The notes under the pieces were generated by a model. It did no database searches. It was not told where the DNA came from and worked only from the letters and a program-made list of their open reading frames with translations. Positions 60,074 through 64,000 of a DNA stretch of 64,000 nucleotides are shown in pieces. How positions within the stretch are numbered: the first letter of the stretch is position 1; each line of letters begins with the position of its first letter. Made by a program: the position numbers and the translations under genes. This stretch comes from Amycolatopsis orientalis DSM 40040 = KCTC 9412. Lineage in GTDB: Bacteria > Actinomycetota > Actinomycetes > Mycobacteriales > Pseudonocardiaceae. The DNA is taken from NCBI RefSeq assembly GCF_000478275.1, contig NZ_ASJB01000099.1:124001-188000 (forward strand), read 5' to 3'.

Positions 60074-60661
60074 TCAGCCGAGCAGTGCCCGCATCTCCGT
60101 GATCTCGGCCTGCTGACCGTCGATCACCTTCTGCGCCAAGGCTTTCACCTCCGCATTACTTCCCTGCTGCAGCACGGTCTTCGCCATCATGAGCGCACCC
60201 TCGTGATGTTTGACCATCATCTCCAGCCACTGCCGGTCGAAAGCGGCGTCCTTGGCCTGCCCGAGTTTCGCGAGGTCCTCTTCGGTCATCATGCCGGACA
60301 TCGAGCCGTGCCCGGAGTGATCACCGGACGGCGCCACTCCCCAGCCCTTCAGCAGGCCGGTCAGCTGCTGGATCTCCGGATCCTGCGCCTTTTGGATCCG
60401 CGTGGCGAGATCGACGACCTTCGCGTCGCGCGTGCGCCCGTCGACGAGTTTCGCCATCGCGATCGCCTGTTCGTGGTGCGGGATCATCCCTTGCGCGAAC
60501 GTGATGTCGGCCTGGTTGTGGTCACCCTGCCGCGGCGCGGGCGCGTTCATCGAGGACATGGCGTGCCCGCTGGAAGCGGTGTCGGAACTCGCGCATCCGG
60601 TGAGCACGCTGAAGGAGGCCAGGGCAGCGAGAGCCGCCCCGACCAGTTTCTTGCTGGTCAT
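60074..60661 (-). CDS. DUF305 family lipoprotein
   Basis: 195 residues. Signal peptide with lipobox LTGC (cysteine near residue 23). DUF305 core: FAQGMIPHHEQAIAMAKLVD and WLEMMVKHHEGALMMAKTVL, two HH/M-rich segments that suggest metal (copper) binding. It stands before a metal-transport module, which supports a metal-related role in the envelope. Confidence 0.9.
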   Translation of the reverse strand: MTSKKLVGAALAALASFSVLTGCASSDTASSGHAMSSMNAPAPRQGDHNQADITFAQGMIPHHEQAIAMAKLVDGRTRDAKVVDLATRIQKAQDPEIQQLTGLLKGWGVAPSGDHSGHGSMSGMMTEEDLAKLGQAKDAAFDRQWLEMMVKHHEGALMMAKTVLQQGSNAEVKALAQKVIDGQQAEITEMRALLG

Positions 60662-60708
60662 GGTTCTTCCTCAGGTCGGATTCAGGTTGGGCGGGACGTA
60701 CCCGCCTG

Positions 60709-61089
60709 TCACACCCGAGACACGCAGAGAAAGGCCAACCGTTCCGGAACCGGTCTCCAGCGCGGAGGATCACGTCCCGTGGCCGAACCGCCCGCCTCCC
60801 ACGACGGCCAGGTCGCCGCGGTCCGTCCATTTCGGACGAGCAGCCAGGTGACGATCAGGAGCACGGCCGCGGCGAGTACCGCGAGACACAGGTGCAGTCC
60901 ACTGTGGTCACCGTCGTCGTGGTGCGCAGGAACGTCCTGGCAGCAGGGATCCGCCATCGCGACCGCGGCTGTCCCGTGCCCGGCGCCGTGGCCGGACTCG
61001 GCGGTGACGTGATGCATCCCGACCAGACCCAGTGCCACCACGCACAACAACAGCCACCGCAGGGCGGCCGGGTACGAGGACTGGGTCAC
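60709..61089 (-). CDS. DUF6153-like small membrane protein
   Basis: 126 residues from the GTG at 61089. Membrane helices AALRWLLLCVVALGLVGMHH and LHLCLAVLAAAVLLIVTWLL enclose a loop rich in histidine and with CC (MADPCCQDVPAHHDDGDHSG). This layout is seen in actinomycete DUF6153 proteins linked to metal genes. Possibly transcribed with the ArsR gene. Confidence 0.75.
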   Translation of the reverse strand: MTQSSYPAALRWLLLCVVALGLVGMHHVTAESGHGAGHGTAAVAMADPCCQDVPAHHDDGDHSGLHLCLAVLAAAVLLIVTWLLVRNGRTAATWPSWEAGGSATGRDPPRWRPVPERLAFLCVSRV

Positions 61090-61108
61090 GGCTCCACCGT
61101 AGCCGGAT

Positions 61109-61480
61109 TCAGCGGGCCGCCGGACGGTGGGGTTTCGCCGCGGTGTGCAGCGCGGGGATGTCGCGATCGATGTGGTCGGCGTGGAACAACGCCTGCGCGA
61201 GCAGGCCGCGGACGTGGTCGTTGGCCGCGGAGTAGTAGACGAACGTTCCCTCGCGGCGCCCCTTGACCAGCCCGGCGAGCCGCAGTTTCGCGAGATGCTG
61301 ACTGACCGCGGTCGGCGCCGCGCCCGCCAGGTCCGCGAGACAGGCGACCGAGGACTCGCCCTGCAGGAGCGCCCAGAGCACCTTGATCCGCGTCGGATCG
61401 GCGAGCAGCCGGAAGGTCTCCGCGGCCAGGTGGACCTGTTCCTCGGTGGGCATCTCGAAATCCGGGACCGACTCGTGCAT
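61109..61480 (-). CDS. ArsR/SmtB-family metal-responsive repressor
   Basis: 123 residues from the ATG at 61480. Winged helix: TFRLLADPTRIKVLWALLQG, AAPTAVSQHLAKLRLAGLVK. The C-terminus has ALFHADHIDRDIPALH, suited to an alpha5 zinc site as in NmtR/CzrA types. Faces the CDF exporter across a 12-bp inverted repeat, so it most likely represses that gene until metal binds. Confidence 0.9.
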   Translation of the reverse strand: MHESVPDFEMPTEEQVHLAAETFRLLADPTRIKVLWALLQGESSVACLADLAGAAPTAVSQHLAKLRLAGLVKGRREGTFVYYSAANDHVRGLLAQALFHADHIDRDIPALHTAAKPHRPAAR

Positions 61481-61504
61481 ACCCGCAGGGTACCGGTTAC
61501 CCTT

Positions 61505-61559
61505 CTGCCTGCGTATCTGCATGACTGCGCAGGTAGCATGACAACGAATACGCAGGCAG
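61505..61559. promoter_or_regulatory. Operator of the ArsR/CDF pair
   Basis: CTGCCTGCGTAT at 61505-61516 and ATACGCAGGCAG at 61548-61559 form a perfect inverted repeat; between them CTGCATGACTGCGCAG gives an inner imperfect pair. It lies between the divergent ArsR and CDF genes. Confidence 0.7.
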
Positions 61560-61578
61560 CACGACAACGAGGTGAGCG

Positions 61579-62583
61579 ATGACCGGACACGGGCATGGGC
61601 ACGGCCATGGACACAGCCACGGCCACCAGCCGGCGAAAAGCCGCCTCCGCCATCTCCTGACCCCGCACAGTCATGACAGCGCCGACCGCGTCGACACCGC
61701 GCTGGAGACCAGCAAACGCGGCGTCCGCACGCTGATCTGGTCATTCGCCGCGCTGTTCGTCACCGCCGTCGCGCAGCTCGCGCTGGTGCTGGTCACCGGT
61801 TCGGTGGCGTTGCTCGGCGACACGATCCACAACTTCGCCGACGCGCTGACCGCCGTCCCGCTCGGGATCGCCTTCGTGCTCGGCCGTCGCGCCGCCACCC
61901 GCCGCTACACCTACGGACTCGGGCGCGCCGAAGACCTCGCCGGGGTGCTCGTCGTCCTGTTGATCGCGGCCTCGGCCTTCCTCGCCGGATACGAGTCGAT
62001 CGAGCGGCTGCTGGACCCGCGGCCGGTCCGGCATCTGTGGGTGGTCGCGGCGGCGGGGGTCATCGGCTTCGCGGGGAACGAACTCGTGGCCAGGTACCGG
62101 ATCACGGTCGGCCGGGAGATCGGGTCCGCCGCGCTGGTCGCCGACGGGCTGCACGCGCGGACGGACGGGTTCACGTCGCTCGCGGTGGTACTCGGGGCCG
62201 CCGGCGTCGCGTTCGGGTTCCCGCAGGCCGACCCGATCATCGGCCTCGCCATCACGGTCGCGATCCTGTTCGTCCTGCGCGACGCCGCCAAGGAGGTCTT
62301 CCGCCGCCTGATGGACGCGGTGGACCCGGCCGACGTCGATCGCGCCGAGCGCGCGGCCGCCGAAGTCCCTGGAGTACTCGGCACGCGGGATCTGCGGATG
62401 CGCTGGATCGGCCACAGCCAGCGCGCGGAGCTGGCGGTTTCGGTCGAGCCCGGACTGACCGTCACGGAGGCGCACCATCTGGCCCACGAAGTCGAACAGC
62501 GGCTGCGCCAGGTCCTGCCGCGGCTCGCGGAAGCGGTCGTGCACACGGAACCCGTGCACGCCCATGAGATCGTCAACGGGTGA
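61579..62583 (+). CDS. Cation diffusion facilitator (CDF) metal exporter
   Basis: 334 residues. Histidine-rich N-terminus (HGHGHGHGHSHGH) for metal capture. Six membrane helices with site A residues in LGDTIHNFADALT and VADGLHARTDGFTS (HxxxD in each), and a cytoplasmic C-terminal domain from residue 250. It exports zinc or a similar divalent metal against protons. The ATG follows AACGAGGTGAGCG. Confidence 0.92.
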   Translation: MTGHGHGHGHGHSHGHQPAKSRLRHLLTPHSHDSADRVDTALETSKRGVRTLIWSFAALFVTAVAQLALVLVTGSVALLGDTIHNFADALTAVPLGIAFVLGRRAATRRYTYGLGRAEDLAGVLVVLLIAASAFLAGYESIERLLDPRPVRHLWVVAAAGVIGFAGNELVARYRITVGREIGSAALVADGLHARTDGFTSLAVVLGAAGVAFGFPQADPIIGLAITVAILFVLRDAAKEVFRRLMDAVDPADVDRAERAAAEVPGVLGTRDLRMRWIGHSQRAELAVSVEPGLTVTEAHHLAHEVEQRLRQVLPRLAEAVVHTEPVHAHEIVNG

Positions 62584-63626
62584 CGCTGTCCGACGACGAC
62601 ATCCGGGCGATCCGCGCCCGCGCTCAACTGCTCTCCGCCCCCGCCCCGGACGTACTCTCCGTGACCAGGGCGGTCGCCGCGATCCAGGCACAGTCGAGTC
62701 CCGCGGCGAGGCTCGCGGTCCGGGTCCGCGGCCGGGGCCTGACCCCGCAGGACGTCGACACCTCCCGTGAGGTGGCCCGCACCTGGCTGATGCGCAAGAC
62801 GCTCCATCTGGTGCCGACAGCGGATCTCCGCTGGTTGAACCGGCTGTTCGGCCCACGTAACGCCCAGGCGGGCAAGGGACGGCGCAGACAACTCGACCTC
62901 ACCGACGAACTCTGCGAACGCGCGCTGAAGCACCTCCAGGATCTCTTGCCCGGCAAGGCACTCACCCGGCAAGAGATCCTGAAAGGCTTGGCGGCCGCCG
63001 GGATCGTGCTCGACGCGACGTCACAGGCGCCGCCTCATCTGCTGGCGTACGCGGCCAATCGCGGTTTGCTCTGCCGAGGCCCGGACGACGGGGCGGAGCC
63101 GACGTACGTCCTCCTCGACGAGTGGACCACCGAGGGAAACGATCCGCCCGACCCTCACGCGGAACTGGCCCACCGCTATCTGACCGCGTATGGCATCGCG
63201 ACGGCCGGAGACTTCGCTACCTGGTCCGGGCTCCCGCTCGGTCTCTGCCGCAAGGCCTTCGACGTACTGGATCTCGTGCCCGCCGGCGTCGGCTTCGCAC
63301 TCCGGGAAACCGATCTCTCCGCTCCCCGCTGTCCCCCTCGCCTGCTCGGCGCTTTCGACCCGTACCTGCTGGGCTACACCGACCGCGATCTGCTTCTCGA
63401 CCCGGCACACGCGAAACGCGTCAACTCCGGCGGCGGGATGATCGCGCCCACCGTACTGGTGGACGGCCGGATCGCCGGAACCTGGCGTGTCAAGCGAGCC
63501 GCGAAGCAAACGAAGGTCGTCGTCGAACCCTTCGCCGCGCTTTCGCGGTCCACTATCTCCGGGCTCGAGTCCGAAGTGGACGATTACGGCCGCTTCCTCG
63601 GGGAAGCGGCCGTCCTCGTCATTTGA
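62580..63626 (+). CDS. Winged-helix DNA-binding protein of the AlkZ/HTH_42 family
   Basis: 348 residues from a GTG overlapping the CDF stop (GTGA). VAAIQAQSSPAARL carries the QxQ motif of AlkZ-type glycosylases that unhook interstrand crosslinks; RTWLMRKTLHLVPTADLRWL and LLGAFDPYLLGY are further family segments. Function as a crosslink glycosylase or as a general member is not decided. Translational coupling to the metal exporter looks accidental. Confidence 0.85.
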   Translation: MTLSDDDIRAIRARAQLLSAPAPDVLSVTRAVAAIQAQSSPAARLAVRVRGRGLTPQDVDTSREVARTWLMRKTLHLVPTADLRWLNRLFGPRNAQAGKGRRRQLDLTDELCERALKHLQDLLPGKALTRQEILKGLAAAGIVLDATSQAPPHLLAYAANRGLLCRGPDDGAEPTYVLLDEWTTEGNDPPDPHAELAHRYLTAYGIATAGDFATWSGLPLGLCRKAFDVLDLVPAGVGFALRETDLSAPRCPPRLLGAFDPYLLGYTDRDLLLDPAHAKRVNSGGGMIAPTVLVDGRIAGTWRVKRAAKQTKVVVEPFAALSRSTISGLESEVDDYGRFLGEAAVLVI

Positions 63627-64000
63627 GGGACCGGAAGAACTCTCGCACATCATTGACCAGGATCTCGGGCTCTTCCAGAGCCGCGAAGTGCCCGCCACGG
63701 TCGACGTCGGTCCACCGCACGATGGTGTGCGCGGCTTCCGAATACCGCCGGATCCCGACGTCGTGCGCGAAGATCAGCGCCGCCGTCGGCACGCCTGAGT
63801 TCTTCTCGACGGCTCCCCAGGTTTCCGCCTGCGCGTAGCCGACGTACGCGGACGAAGCCGCCGTGCCGGTGAGCCAGGTGAACATGACGTTGGTCAGCAA
63901 CCGGTCACGGTCGATGATCTCTTCCGGCAGCGTCGGGCGCGGATGCGTCCACTCGCGGAACTTGTCCATGATCCAGGCCAGCTGAGCCACCGGCGAGTCC
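63619..64000 (-). CDS. Epoxide hydrolase family protein, 5' end beyond the window
   Basis: C-terminal 127 residues visible. AQLAWIMDKFREWTHPRP and DRGGHFAALEEPE, the latter with the catalytic histidine, are characteristic of the large bacterial epoxide hydrolase family (EphB-like). Its stop overlaps the end of the AlkZ-like gene by eight bases, convergent. The start lies to the right of the window. Confidence 0.85.
   Translation of the reverse strand, partial: DSPVAQLAWIMDKFREWTHPRPTLPEEIIDRDRLLTNVMFTWLTGTAASSAYVGYAQAETWGAVEKNSGVPTAALIFAHDVGIRRYSEAAHTIVRWTDVDRGGHFAALEEPEILVNDVREFFRSLK

Overview
The window is high-GC actinomycete DNA, most likely from Amycolatopsis or a close Pseudonocardiaceae relative. 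This is inferred from the GC-rich codon use, the SARP/AfsR, SigK/RskA, Ku, ANTAR (PdtaR) and Asp23/AmaP gene sets, the FtsK-type conjugative element with a primase-polymerase, and the perfect hairpins between genes. No rRNA gene or CRISPR array was seen. One tRNA gene is present.

Layout. (1) 1-9.6 kb, chromosome: a DUF3500 protein and a zinc dehydrogenase face an SDR and a DapA-family lyase across an 80-bp symmetrical operator. Next comes a YhgE/Pip protein with an MMPL transporter that carries a C-terminal ATPase domain, divergent from a TetR regulator. (2) 9.6-14.5 kb, a worn-down zone: relics of a tyrosine integrase, an Lrp/AsnC regulator, a membrane protein and a serine recombinase surround an intact LytS/LytTR-type two-component pair. 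(3) 14.47-43.05 kb: an integrated actinomycete integrative and conjugative element (AICE) of about 28.5 kb, bounded by 47-bp direct repeats from the 3' part of a tRNA-Leu(CAA) gene. From attL to attR it holds a low-GC NACHT-domain NTPase (candidate phage defence), a TPR-gene relic, an iteron array, an HD/Nudix/XRE regulatory cluster, a GntR repressor with its operators, a long run of small transfer-associated genes (including an SsgA-like protein and a second Nudix protein), a DUF2637-like membrane protein, an FtsK/TraB DNA translocase, an HELGH protein, a secreted HNH nuclease-like lipoprotein, a primase-polymerase, a P-loop kinase-like protein, a C5 cytosine methyltransferase, a replication ATPase, a second inverted copy of the iteron array, and xis-int. 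(4) 43.1-54.7 kb, chromosome: pdtaR, alkaline phosphatase, an Asp23/AmaP cluster, an anti-sigma-type ATPase, an SDR, rskA-sigK, CsbD, an alpha/beta hydrolase, a LysE exporter, a B3/B4-domain protein and Ku. (5) 55.1-59.4 kb: a SARP-NB-ARC-TPR regulator, a 40-residue ORF that looks like a RiPP precursor, and a SagB-type dehydrogenase. (6) 59.4-64 kb: a field of hairpins, then a DUF305 lipoprotein, a DUF6153-like protein, an ArsR repressor facing a CDF metal exporter, an AlkZ-like protein and the end of an epoxide hydrolase.

How the parts work together. The element has an Int/Xis pair with candidate arm sites, its own replication genes, a double-stranded-DNA translocase for transfer, and regulators with nearby repeats. 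It also carries a methyltransferase, a possible immunity module and a NACHT gene that could defend the host. The most novel-looking items are the NACHT gene, the two inverted copies of a roughly 110-bp AAACCCGG iteron array, and the SARP/40-residue peptide/SagB locus.
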